Origin: Limosilactobacillus fermentum
GTDB lineage: Bacteria; Bacillota; Bacilli; Lactobacillales; Lactobacillaceae
Assembly (NCBI RefSeq): GCF_013394085.1
Contig: NZ_CP040910.1
Coordinates: 62,001 to 126,000 of the forward strand
Reading direction: 5' to 3'
DNA: 64,000 nucleotides
Positions 49,345-59,443 of this stretch are shown piece by piece; the first letter of the stretch is position 1, and every line of letters starts with the position of its first letter. The position numbers and the translations under genes are program-made. The notes beneath the pieces were generated by a model that was given only the letters and a program-made list of their open reading frames with translations, was not told where the DNA came from and made no database searches.

Positions 49345-49530
49345 ACAGGATAAATGTTTAGATTTGCGCAATAAAAAGTGAGTGCGGACCAACCATTGGT
49401 AGGCCGTGGGCTAAGGATAGGGCGAACGGTTGGTGCGCCAGCACCGTTCTTCGGCCAGGCTTAGCCACTAGGCCTGCGGTTGGGGAGCACGTTATCCTGC
49501 GCAAATTTGCAGATTTGTCCTGTCTTGCAA
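49345..49530. repeat. hairpin repeat copy H inside a larger palindrome
   Basis: The repeat core (49379-49496) has AGTGCGGACCAACC and GGTTGGGGAGCACGTTA, inner arms TAGGCCGTGGGCTAAG / CTTAGCCACTAGGCCT and apical CGAACGGT/ACCGTTCT. It is flanked by a second, larger inverted repeat: GGACAGGATAAATG...ATTTGCGCA on the left and TGCGCAAAT...ATTTGTCCTGTC on the right. Confidence 0.8.
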
Positions 49531-49546
49531 AATGGTGGTTAACTGG

Positions 49547-49903
49547 TTAGCGCCAGGTTTGTTCGTAAACGTCTTCTTTAAAGCCGCAGGTCAGTTGCGA
49601 GCCCTCGACCATCAACGGCCGTTTGATTAACTTACCGTCCGAAGACAGCAGGGTGGCGGCCTCGTCGATCGTCATGGTTGGTAGCTTATCCTTGAGCTTT
49701 TGTTCCCGGTAGTGCTGGCCACTGGTGTTAAAGAAGTAGCGCAGGCCCAGGTCTTGGTGCTCGGTTAACCACTTAACGAAGAGTTCCTTGGCCGGTGGTT
49801 CTGCGACCAGATCTTGTTGGTCATAGGCGACCTGGTGGTCATCGAGCCACTTTTGGGCCTTCTTGCAAGTCGAACAACGGGAGTAGCAGTAAAAAGTTGG
49901 CAT
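49547..49903 (-). CDS. ArsC/Spx-family thioredoxin-fold protein
   Basis: A 118-residue protein that starts MPTFYCYSRCSTCKKAQKWL, with the CxxC redox motif of the ArsC/Spx/MgsR superfamily. It lacks an obvious RPxxx-type Spx RNA-polymerase contact that I could confirm; RPLMVEGSQ near residue 95 is the family's conserved cis-Pro segment. It is more likely an arsenate-reductase-like oxidoreductase (YffB/YusI type) than a global regulator, but both remain possible. AAGGAGAACG forms the ribosome site. Confidence 0.85.
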   Translation of the reverse strand: MPTFYCYSRCSTCKKAQKWLDDHQVAYDQQDLVAEPPAKELFVKWLTEHQDLGLRYFFNTSGQHYREQKLKDKLPTMTIDEAATLLSSDGKLIKRPLMVEGSQLTCGFKEDVYEQTWR

Positions 49904-49940
49904 AGGGGCGTTCTCCTTTTTTAAAACTATTGTACACCGC

Positions 49941-51056
49941 TTAAACCTTGCGGTAACGTTTTAAGCCCATCACGTTTAAGACCACGAAGAAGACGATGAA
50001 GAGGATTAAGACGCCAAGGTCACCGGCGATCGTTTCAACCCCTTGCCCCTTCATGATCACGTCGTTCATGGCGTTGCCGGCGTAGGTTAATGGCAGGATT
50101 TTTGAGATGACCTGAATCCAGTTTGGCAAGGCGTCCAGTGGCACGATGCCGGAGAAAAAGACCTGGGGCATGACCACGATCGGCACGAACTGCATCATTT
50201 GAAATTCCGAGCTGGCAAAGGTGGAGATAAAGATTCCCATTGCTAGTGCCGCCAGGGCCAACAAGATGTTGATTAAAAAGACCAGGGCCAAGTCACCGAC
50301 GATTTGGACCTTTATGAGCCAGACCGTGGTGATGACAATTAAGAGGGTTTGCACGATCGCGACTACCCCGTAAGAAACCATGTAGCCGGTGACGATTTCG
50401 CCGCGCCGGACCGGGGTGGCCAGGAGTCGGTCAAGGGTGCCGGAGCTGCGTTCGCGCAGGAGGCCGATCCCGGAGATCAAGAAGACAAAGAAGAAGACGA
50501 AAAAGCCCATGAAGATTGGTAAGATCTTGGTGAAGTAACCGGTCGAAGAATCACCGTAGCGGTAGGTCGACTTGATGTGGGTCGTGGCGCTCGCGGTCCC
50601 CTGGTTGAATTGATCCTGCGCCGTCGTTGGCAACATCGCCACCAGTCGCTGTATGGTGGCCGCCAGTTGGTGGGCATTGCTCTTTTGCAGGGCGACTTGG
50701 AAGGCTTGCTTGGTCAAAGCGGTCTTGGCCGAGTCGATGTTGGCAAAGGTTAGGTGGTAGTGATTGGCGCTGGTTTTGACCACGGTGGCGTCGATGCGGT
50801 AGTCCTTGAGGGCTCGGTCGGCCTGGTCAGCGCTGGCGTAAGTCTTGACCGAGACGTGCTTGACGACGTCGATTTGCTTGACTAACGACGAGGAAAGGTT
50901 GGCCGTCCCGATCGTTACGTGGGTATCAGTGGTGGCTGAAAACATAATCGATAGGAGCCACATGGTTAAAATGGGGGCGATAAAGAGCAGGGCCAGGGTA
51001 CGTTTGTCGCGGATCAATTCGGTTAAGATCCGTTTGGTGATGGCTAAGCTACGCAT
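49941..51056 (-). CDS. ABC-2 type exporter permease
   Basis: A 371-residue membrane protein. The first helix (LALLFIAPILTMWLLSIMF) is followed by a large extracytoplasmic domain and five more helices near the C-terminus, the layout of the YhgE/DrrB-like ABC-2 permeases. The conserved RERSSGTLDRLLATPVRRGEI segment is the coupling helix region. Its start overlaps the ATPase gene end by 8 bases, so the two form one exporter. A drug, lipid or peptide substrate is possible. Confidence 0.9.
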   Translation of the reverse strand: MRSLAITKRILTELIRDKRTLALLFIAPILTMWLLSIMFSATTDTHVTIGTANLSSSLVKQIDVVKHVSVKTYASADQADRALKDYRIDATVVKTSANHYHLTFANIDSAKTALTKQAFQVALQKSNAHQLAATIQRLVAMLPTTAQDQFNQGTASATTHIKSTYRYGDSSTGYFTKILPIFMGFFVFFFVFLISGIGLLRERSSGTLDRLLATPVRRGEIVTGYMVSYGVVAIVQTLLIVITTVWLIKVQIVGDLALVFLINILLALAALAMGIFISTFASSEFQMMQFVPIVVMPQVFFSGIVPLDALPNWIQVISKILPLTYAGNAMNDVIMKGQGVETIAGDLGVLILFIVFFVVLNVMGLKRYRKV

Positions 51057-51780
51057 GTGCGTTCACCTCCCGTTCGGCCTTTAAGAAGGCCTCTTCAATT
51101 GAGCCAACGCCGTAGGATTGCTTGAGGGCGGCCGGGGCGTCGTTGGCGATGATCCGACCATCCATCAAGAGGGCCACCGAATCGGTCATCTCGGCTTCGC
51201 TCATCACGTGGGTGGTTACCAGCACCCCGCAGCCATCCTTTTTCATCCGGTCCAGTTCCCGCCAGATTTCGAGGCGCAGGGCCGGGTCGATCCCGACAGT
51301 CGGTTCGTCTAAAATTAAGAGCTGGGGTTGGCCGAGCAGGGCGATGGCCAATGACAGGCGCCGTTTCATCCCGCCGGAAAAGCCGCTGACCCGCTTGGTT
51401 AAGTCGTTGCTTAGGTCGACCACCTTGGCGACGCGCTGGCATTCCGCCGTTAATTGATGACGTTCAACGCCCTTCAGTTGGGCAAAAAAGGCCAGGTTTT
51501 CTTTGGCGGTTAGGGTCTCGTATAAGGCGTCACTTTGGGCCATGTAGCCAATTTGGCCGAGGATCTGACGGTTAGGCATTTGTTGGCCCAGGACCAGAGA
51601 CGTGCCGCTGTCGGCTTTTTCCATTCCTAAGGTGGTCTTAATCAAAGTGGTCTTGCCGGCCCCCGATGGCCCGATCAGGCCGATGATTTTTTCCGAGGTA
51701 ATGGTGAGGTCGACGCCGTTTAAAACGGTCTGGGCGCCGAACTGTTTATTTAAAGCCGTAATGGTGATTAGTTCGTTCAT
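51049..51780 (-). CDS. ABC transporter ATP-binding protein
   Basis: A 243-residue ATPase. Walker A is GPSGAGKTTLIKTT, the Q-loop is in GYMAQSDALYE, the signature is VSGFSGGMKRRLSLA, Walker B is LLILDEPTVGIDP, and the switch His is in LVTTHVMSEAE. I chose the ATG at 51780, with GGGGGGACC upstream; a longer frame to 51840 has no ribosome site. It pairs with the overlapping permease. A TetR-type gene diverges from it across a palindromic operator. Confidence 0.93.
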   Translation of the reverse strand: MNELITITALNKQFGAQTVLNGVDLTITSEKIIGLIGPSGAGKTTLIKTTLGMEKADSGTSLVLGQQMPNRQILGQIGYMAQSDALYETLTAKENLAFFAQLKGVERHQLTAECQRVAKVVDLSNDLTKRVSGFSGGMKRRLSLAIALLGQPQLLILDEPTVGIDPALRLEIWRELDRMKKDGCGVLVTTHVMSEAEMTDSVALLMDGRIIANDAPAALKQSYGVGSIEEAFLKAEREVNAHA

Positions 51781-51866
51781 TAAAGGTCCCCCCTTGCGTT
51801 TGATTAACTTTATTATGGCTTGCCAAGGCGGGGGCAACAAGTCACAATAATCTTAACGTTGTAACT

Positions 51867-51888
51867 AAAAGTGACACCTGTCGCTTTT
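51867..51888. promoter_or_regulatory. TetR-type operator between ABC exporter and tetR
   Basis: AAAAGTGACA-CC-TGTCGCTTTT: 10-bp arms with one mismatch, midway between the two divergent genes. Probably bound by the adjacent TetR protein and controls both directions. Confidence 0.7.
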
Positions 51889-51918
51889 GCTGACACTTAA
51901 CGAAAAGTGGGGATCAAG

Positions 51919-52473
51919 ATGGTAACCCAAGCTGCCAAACGGATGCAAAAAACGATTGAAGAAGCGTACTTAGACCTGTTGGAAAAGGAGAGTTTTCGGG
52001 CGGTGACGGTTACGCAAATCGCCCAGGCGGCACTGATTAACCGCCAGACCTTTTACCACCACTACCAAGATAAGTACGATTTGACCGACCGGATGACCGC
52101 GGCGGTTTTTATAAGGGTGCGTGAACTGATTGACGTTCGCTTGGCCCAGCTCAAGCGCGGGGAGTCAGTCGATGACTTCTTTAGCTTTTTAAATCCATCA
52201 GCCACCCAGCGCTTCTTGACCCCGGCCCTGCGCCGGCGGGTGACGGCTTTGTACACGATCCAATACGATCAATTAAGCCTGTCGCAGCGAATTCACGACT
52301 ACGTGGCGGCGAACCTGCAAGACCTGCTGGCCCCCGGGGCCCCCGAGCTAGTCAGTGACCTGTTGGCGACGCTGCTTACTCAGGTCTTGCGGACCGTTTT
52401 TGAACGGGGGGAATTCCCAACCCCCGCCGAAATCCGGGCGCTCAAGGCTGCCTTTGCCCGTTTGCTCAACTAA
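51919..52473 (+). CDS. TetR-family transcriptional regulator
   Basis: A 184-residue regulator. The N-terminal HTH is FRAVTVTQIAQAALINRQTF followed by YHHYQDKYDL, the TetR/AcrR signature. The C-terminal ligand domain is all-helical. I chose ATG 51919 with GTGGGGA upstream over a GTG at 51907. It diverges from the ABC exporter and is the likely local repressor of that exporter and of itself; this rests on the arrangement and the shared palindrome. Confidence 0.88.
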   Translation: MVTQAAKRMQKTIEEAYLDLLEKESFRAVTVTQIAQAALINRQTFYHHYQDKYDLTDRMTAAVFIRVRELIDVRLAQLKRGESVDDFFSFLNPSATQRFLTPALRRRVTALYTIQYDQLSLSQRIHDYVAANLQDLLAPGAPELVSDLLATLLTQVLRTVFERGEFPTPAEIRALKAAFARLLN

Positions 52474-52481
52474 AAAGGGTG

Positions 52482-52541
52482 GTCAACATTCAAAAATACA
52501 GCAAGAGGCCGGAAGAAAACGTGGTTTTCTCCCGGCCTCTC
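52482..52541. terminator. repeat-family linker and terminator between tetR and guaC
   Basis: GTCAACATTCAAAAATACAG is the same linker seen in the composite repeats, here without the long hairpin. It is followed by AGAGGCCGGAAGAAAAC / GTTTTCTCCCGGCCTCT. The genes converge, and the hairpin can end both. Confidence 0.7.
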
Positions 52542-52553
52542 GTGGGTTAAGGG

Positions 52554-53528
52554 CTAGTAGTCCCCGTTTAAAATTGAGTTTTTAACGATAACGTAGTCGA
52601 CCTTGGTGATCGATTCCAGGTCGCGCCCACCGGCGTAAGAAATCGCTGACTGGAGGTCTTCTTCCATCTCCACCAGGGTGTCTTCGATGGCACCCCGGAA
52701 CGGCACCAGCATTTGCTTACCTTCGACGTTGCGGTAGGCGCCCTTTTGGACTTCGGAGGCCGAGCCCCAGTATTGCTTGTAGCGCTTGCCGTCAATCGTG
52801 ATCAGGTTGCCCGGGGATTCTTGGTGGCCGGCCAACAGCGAGCCAATCATCACCATTGAGGCCCCGAAGCGAACGGACTTGGCGATGTCGCCGTTGTGGC
52901 GGATTCCCCCGTCGGCGATTAATGGCTTGCGGGCGGCCTTGGAACACAGGCGCAGGGCGGCGAGTTGCCAGCCCCCGGTCCCGAAACCGGTCTTGAGCTT
53001 GGTGATGCAAGCCTTACCGGGGCCCACTCCGACCTTGGTGGCGTCGGCGCCGGCGTTTTCCAGGTCGCGAACGGCCTCCGGGGTGGCCACGTTACCGGCG
53101 GTTAAGAAGGTGGTCGGCAGTTGTTGCTTGATGTGTTTAATCATGGCGATCACGAAATCAGAATGTCCATGGGCAACGTCGATCGTGATGTACTCCGGCA
53201 CCAATTGTTCGTCTTTTAGTTGATTGATAAAGTCATACTCGCTGTCCTTGATCCCGACGGAAATCGAGGCAAACAGCCCCCGGTCGTGCATTCGCTTAAC
53301 GAAGCCGGCCCGGTCCGCGGGGTTGAAACGGTGCATGACGTAGTAGTAGTCATTTTGGGCTAACCAGACCGCCAATTCTTCGTTGATTACCGAGGCCATG
53401 TTAGCCGGTACAACGGGAATCTTAAAGGTTTTGGGACCAAATTTAACCTGCGGGTCAGCTTCCTTTCTGCTCTTGATCACACACTTGTTAGGGATCAGTT
53501 GAATGTCATCATAATCAAAAGTTTCCAT
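52554..53528 (-). CDS. guaC: GMP reductase
   Basis: Converts GMP to IMP with NADPH, returning guanine nucleotides to the IMP branch point. IMPDH/GMPR barrel of 324 residues; no CBS insert, which separates it from IMP dehydrogenase. The active-site loop has the catalytic Cys in [15 protein letters not shown], followed by [19 protein letters not shown]. The start [16 protein letters not shown] was chosen at 53528 with AGAGAGG upstream. It diverges from purA, which uses the same IMP pool, across a PurR box. Confidence 0.95.
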   Translation of the reverse strand: METFDYDDIQLIPNKCVIKSRKEADPQVKFGPKTFKIPVVPANMASVINEELAVWLAQNDYYYVMHRFNPADRAGFVKRMHDRGLFASISVGIKDSEYDFINQLKDEQLVPEYITIDVAHGHSDFVIAMIKHIKQQLPTTFLTAGNVATPEAVRDLENAGADATKVGVGPGKACITKLKTGFGTGGWQLAALRLCSKAARKPLIADGGIRHNGDIAKSVRFGASMVMIGSLLAGHQESPGNLITIDGKRYKQYWGSASEVQKGAYRNVEGKQMLVPFRGAIEDTLVEMEEDLQSAISYAGGRDLESITKVDYVIVKNSILNGDY

Positions 53529-53601
53529 CGGGATACCTCTCTTAAAAAGTGATTTGAAACCGTTAGTAACTATAGGCGAAAATAAGGGCGCCGTCAAGGA
53601 T

Positions 53602-53614
53602 AAAACCGAACAAT
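53602..53614 (+). promoter_or_regulatory. PurR box between guaC and purA
   Basis: AAAACCGAACAAT fits the Gram-positive PurBox consensus AWWWCCGAACWWT at every position. A second, inverted box expected about 16 bases on is only weakly suggested by AAGGTTCAGAAC near 53634. Confidence 0.65.
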
Positions 53615-53676
53615 TTTACCTAATGTCAGGAAAAAGGTTCAGAACAACCCTTGCAAATCACGAACTGATCCGGTAG

Positions 53677-55014
<1,338 letters not shown>

Positions 55015-55029
55015 AGTAAACTAACTGAC

Positions 55030-55074
55030 AAAAGAGCGCTGGCTGTCTACTTAGACGGTGGGCGTTTTTTTGTT
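55030..55074 (+). terminator. terminator after purA
   Basis: Imperfect hairpin around GTCTACTTAGAC with outer GCGCT/GGCGT, followed by seven T. Confidence 0.65.
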
Positions 55075-55171
55075 GGCTGCATAAATTGGCAGACGGCTAG
55101 ACCGTTTGCGATTTTTTATTATCTGACGATAAAATTATTGTTGATCCACCAGCGGTGTTTATAAAATTAGT

Positions 55172-55207
55172 TTGTGAAATTTATGGCAGTGACGATAAAT
55201 TTCACAA
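55172..55207. promoter_or_regulatory. 13-bp inverted repeat with Rex-like half-sites
   Basis: TTGTGAAATTTAT (55172-55184) and ATAAATTTCACAA (55195-55207) are exact inverse copies with a 10-bp spacer. TTGTGAA is the half-site of the NADH-sensing repressor Rex, but a Rex site normally has only a 4-bp gap. The surrounding bases 55075-55340 are AT-rich and hold no gene. Confidence 0.65.
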
Positions 55208-55267
55208 GTTAAGTTAAGCGGTACATAGTGTGTTAAATGTTACTTAATGAACAGGATCTAAAAATAC

Positions 55268-55295
55268 TTGTGAAATTTGAAAAAGCGGTTACAAT
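55268..55295 (+). promoter_or_regulatory. promoter of the aldehyde dehydrogenase gene
   Basis: TTGTGA (55268-55273), 16-bp spacer, TACAAT (55290-55295). The -35 box is part of a third copy of TTGTGAAATTT. Confidence 0.6.
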
Positions 55296-55340
55296 GTGAA
55301 GTGCAGATAACAACCAACTAATTATTAAGGAGGCCTACTC

Positions 55341-56723
55341 ATGGCATATCAAACTGTTAATCCTTATACCAATGAAGTTGAACACACTTACGCAGATACC
55401 ACTCCAGAAGAAGTGGAGAAGGCGTTAAGCCTGGCGCACGGTCTGTACTTAAAGTGGCACGACGGCTCTGGTCTGGAAGAACGGAAAGCTGTGATTACAA
55501 AGCTGGGGACGCTCCTTCGCGAACGCCGCACGGAAATGGCTGAACTGATGACCCGTGACATGGGGAAGTTAATCGGTGAAGCCGAAGGTGAAGTTGACCT
55601 TTGTGCAAGCTTTTGTGACTACTACGTAGAACACGCCAACGAATTCCTGGCACCAAAGCCAATCTACACCACTTCCGGGAACGCCTTTATCTTAAAGCAA
55701 TCCCTCGGGGTACTGATGGCGGTTGAACCATGGAACTTCCCGTTCTACCAAATCGCCCGGGTCTTTATCCCGAACTTCATCGTCGGGAACCCGATGCTGT
55801 TAAAGGACGCTGCTAACTGCCCAACCTCGGCCCAAGCCTTTGCTGACTTGGTACTGGAAGCCGGCGCCCCAGAAGGTTCTTTGACCAACCTCTTTGTTAG
55901 CTACGACCAAGTTTCCGAAATCATCGCTGACCCACGGGTTGCCGGGGCCTGCCTGACTGGTTCCGAACGTGGTGGTCGTTCCGTGGCCACGGAAGCCGCT
56001 AAGTCCCTGAAGAAGAGCACCCTGGAACTGGGTGGGAACGACGCCTTCGTTGTTTTGGAAGACGCCGACATGGACAAGCTGGCCAAAATCCTGCCGCAAA
56101 CCCGTCTGTACAACGCTGGGCAAGTATGTACTTCCTCCAAGCGTTACATCGTTCCGGAAAAGCTGGTTCCGCAATTTGTGAACATCTTAAAGGACGGCTT
56201 CTCCAAGGTTAAGATGGGCGACCCGTTGGACCGCTCCACGACTTTGGCTCCGCTTTCCTCGAAGAAGGCCAAGGAAAAGCTGACCCAACAAGTTCAACTG
56301 GCCATCGACAACGGGGCTAAGCTCGAATACGGCTTTGAACCAGTGGAAGACCAAGAGGGTCAATTCTTCATGCCAACCATCCTGACCGGGGTAACGGTGG
56401 AAAACCCAATCTTTGACCAAGAAATGTTCGGCCCAGTCGCCGTTATCTACCCGTACAAGACCGAAGAAGAAGCCATTGAAATTGCTAACAACTCTAGCTA
56501 CGGCCTTGGGAACACCGTCTTTGGTACCAACATTGCCCACGCCCGTGAAGTGGCTTCCAAGATCGAAGCCGGCATGAGCTGGATCAACGCTGGTTGGGCC
56601 TCCCTGCCTGAACTCCCATTTGGTGGGGTTAAGCACTCCGGTTACGGTCGTGAATTAAGTGAAATTGGTTTCAATGAATTCGTTAACCAACACCTGATTT
56701 ACGAAGTAGAACCAACCGCTTAG
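55341..56723 (+). CDS. NAD(P)-dependent aldehyde dehydrogenase, succinate-semialdehyde dehydrogenase-like
   Basis: Oxidises an aldehyde to an acid. It has 460 residues with the catalytic Glu in STLELGGNDAFVVLEDAD and Cys in NAGQVCTSSKRYIV. The fold's MAVEPWNFPFYQIARV segment binds cofactor. Codon use is that of a highly expressed gene: the third position favours C or A and it has a strong AAGGAGG site. Relatives are annotated as succinate-semialdehyde dehydrogenases, but in a lactobacillus the real substrate may be another aldehyde. The upstream TTGTGAAATTT repeats suggest redox-linked control. Confidence 0.88.
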   Translation: MAYQTVNPYTNEVEHTYADTTPEEVEKALSLAHGLYLKWHDGSGLEERKAVITKLGTLLRERRTEMAELMTRDMGKLIGEAEGEVDLCASFCDYYVEHANEFLAPKPIYTTSGNAFILKQSLGVLMAVEPWNFPFYQIARVFIPNFIVGNPMLLKDAANCPTSAQAFADLVLEAGAPEGSLTNLFVSYDQVSEIIADPRVAGACLTGSERGGRSVATEAAKSLKKSTLELGGNDAFVVLEDADMDKLAKILPQTRLYNAGQVCTSSKRYIVPEKLVPQFVNILKDGFSKVKMGDPLDRSTTLAPLSSKKAKEKLTQQVQLAIDNGAKLEYGFEPVEDQEGQFFMPTILTGVTVENPIFDQEMFGPVAVIYPYKTEEEAIEIANNSSYGLGNTVFGTNIAHAREVASKIEAGMSWINAGWASLPELPFGGVKHSGYGRELSEIGFNEFVNQHLIYEVEPTA

Positions 56724-56755
56724 TCTTTACCTCCCTCTCCTCTTAAATTTATCGG

Positions 56756-56799
56756 TGAAAATCCCCGTCAATTCCCCAGGGACGGGGATTTTTTGTTGC
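56756..56799 (+). terminator. terminator after the aldehyde dehydrogenase gene
   Basis: AAAATCCCCGTC-loop-GACGGGGATTTTTTG. Confidence 0.9.
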
Positions 56800-56857
56800 C
56801 AATTTTCCAATTTAAAGTTGGGGGAGTCAGAAAAAGGTTGAGAAGGGCGGCCGAGTG

Positions 56858-56886
56858 TTGACATGGTGCCCCGCCCCGGTTAAGAT
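56858..56886 (+). promoter_or_regulatory. pyr operon promoter
   Basis: TTGACA (56858-56863), exactly 17 bp, TAAGAT (56881-56886). Confidence 0.75.
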
Positions 56887-56904
56887 AGAAATAATAAGCA
56901 ATGC

Positions 56905-57546
<642 letters not shown>

Positions 57547-57555
57547 AATCACCAT

Positions 57556-57650
57556 TTAAGTAACTCCAGCGAGGGTGCAAGGGTGAAGTGGGCCGTTAGT
57601 GCGGTGCCTTTTTCATGGCTTCTCCCTTCCTGGGGGAAGCCTTTTTGTTT
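57556..57650 (+). promoter_or_regulatory. PyrR-dependent attenuator 2 (between pyrR and pyrF)
   Basis: AACTCCAGCGAGGGT (57562-57576) fits the PyrR binding loop. A terminator follows: GGCTTCTCC (57617-57625) / GGGGGAAGCC (57632-57641) plus TTTTTG. Confidence 0.75.
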
Positions 57651-57664
57651 AGGAGGAAAAAGAA

Positions 57665-58396
57665 ATGCAACGTTTTGAACCCATGGTCGCCGTCGACGTT
57701 GAGACCAAGCAAGAGGCCCTGCGCCTGTTTGACAAGTTATCTAGCGACACCGATCACCAACCAATCGTTAAAATCGGGATGGAACTGTACTACGCCTTTG
57801 GTCCCGGGATCGTCCGCGAAGCCAAGGGCCGGGGCTTGACCGTCTTTTTAGACCTGAAGCTTTACGACATCCCTAACACCGTGGAACGGACGATGCGGGT
57901 GCTCGGGGCCCTGGGCGCTAACTTTGTAACCACCCACGCCGCCGGGGGGACCGAAATGATGAAGGCTGCCAAGCGCGGGCTCTTGGCCGGGGCAGCGGCG
58001 GCGGGACGGCGCCAGCCTAAGCTGTTAGCCGTCACTAAGTTGACCTCGATTGACGAACAGATCCTCCACGACGAACAAAAGGTGGCCGGCACCCTGATTG
58101 AGGCGGTGCAAAACGCCGCCCACCTGACGGAGGCGGCCGGTTTGGACGGGGTGATTTGCTCGGCCCAAGAAGTCGAAGCGATCCGCCAGGTAACCGGGCC
58201 GGACTTCTTATGCGTTACGCCGGGGATCCGGTTGAACCTGGATAACAAGGACGACCAAAAGCGGGTGGTCACCCCCGCCCAGGCCCGGGAACTGGGGAGT
58301 AACGCGATTGTGGTCGGCCGGCCGATCACCTTAGCTAAGGACCCGATGAAGGCCTACAATGAAATTCGCCAAGACTTTATGGGGGAACAAGACTAA
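57665..58396 (+). CDS. pyrF: orotidine 5'-phosphate decarboxylase
   Basis: Last step to UMP. TIM barrel of 243 residues with the catalytic DxKxxD array in VFLDLKLYDIPNTVERTM. The phosphate-binding end motifs are CVTPGIRL and IVVGRPITLAKDP. AGGAGGAAAA gives a strong ribosome site. Its stop overlaps the pyrE start (TAATGG). Confidence 0.96.
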   Translation: MQRFEPMVAVDVETKQEALRLFDKLSSDTDHQPIVKIGMELYYAFGPGIVREAKGRGLTVFLDLKLYDIPNTVERTMRVLGALGANFVTTHAAGGTEMMKAAKRGLLAGAAAAGRRQPKLLAVTKLTSIDEQILHDEQKVAGTLIEAVQNAAHLTEAAGLDGVICSAQEVEAIRQVTGPDFLCVTPGIRLNLDNKDDQKRVVTPAQARELGSNAIVVGRPITLAKDPMKAYNEIRQDFMGEQD

Positions 58397-59022
58397 TGGA
58401 GTTTGAACAAACCGTTGCAAACGACTTGCTGAGAATTAGGGCCGTCACCCTGCGCCCCGACCACCCTTTCACCTGGGCCAGTGGTATCAAGGCGCCAATT
58501 TACACCGATAACCGGCTGACGATTTCCTACCCGGACGTGCGCCAACACATTTACCAAGGGATGAGTGACCTGATTCGCCGTTTTTACGGTGAGGCGACGG
58601 TGATCGCTGGGACCGCCACGGCTGGGATCCCCCACGCCGCTTGGGTGGCCGAAGAATTGGGCTTGCCGATGATTTACGTCCGCTCCAAGCCCAAGGACCA
58701 CGGTCAGGGCCGACAAATCGAAGGGGTCCTGGTACCGGACGCCAAGGTCGTGGTAATCGACGACCTGCTGAGCACCGGGGGTTCGGTACTCAACGCCGTT
58801 AAAGCGGTCCAAAAAGAGGGTGCTGAAGTCCTTGGCGTGGTGGCGGACTTCTCCTACCAGTTACCGGCTTTAGACGAGAACTTTGCGGCCGCCAACCTGA
58901 CCTACCACACGGTCACCAACTACACGACCCTGATCGAAGTCGCCGAACGCAATCACATGGTGACTTACGCCCAAAAGGATTCCCTGCACGCCTGGCGCAA
59001 GGACCCGGCTAACTGGGGTTAA
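58396..59022 (+). CDS. pyrE: orotate phosphoribosyltransferase
   Basis: Adds ribose phosphate from PRPP to orotate, making OMP for PyrF. The 208-residue protein has the PRPP motif VVVIDDLLSTGGSVLNAV, the flexible loop RSKPKDHGQGRQIEG and an N-terminal orotate region (FTWASGIKAPIYTDNR). The start overlaps pyrF. It ends the cluster. Genes for the earlier steps (carAB, pyrB, pyrC, pyrD) are not in this window. Confidence 0.96.
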   Translation: MEFEQTVANDLLRIRAVTLRPDHPFTWASGIKAPIYTDNRLTISYPDVRQHIYQGMSDLIRRFYGEATVIAGTATAGIPHAAWVAEELGLPMIYVRSKPKDHGQGRQIEGVLVPDAKVVVIDDLLSTGGSVLNAVKAVQKEGAEVLGVVADFSYQLPALDENFAAANLTYHTVTNYTTLIEVAERNHMVTYAQKDSLHAWRKDPANWG

Positions 59023-59443
59023 TAACTAAGGTGCATTAACTACCGCTTAAAATAAGCTTTATCCAATGCCTTTGACGGCTCGCCGGTGGCGCTAGCCCTT
59101 TCTAAGGTAGTGGGTCCTAACTTGAGTCACTTGTCCTGGGGCTTATTATTCGTGATCCCGGTGGTAATTGTGCTCTTGGCGCTCTTGGGAATTCACCCGC
59201 TGGTCTCAATTACCCTGCTGGGACAAGTTCTATTGACTAGCCAAGTAACGATCCCAACCTTGGCGATTGCGTTAGCCTTAAACGTGGGTGGGGCACTGTC
59301 CTACCTGGTCTCACCATTCGAAGGGGCGATTGTTTTAATTAGCGACCTGGCTGACGTCCCGCCGACAACGGTGGCAATTAAGTATAATGGTTGGTTTGGC
59401 CTGTGGTTCTTGTTGCTCAGTACCGTGGTGATCTATTTCTTTA

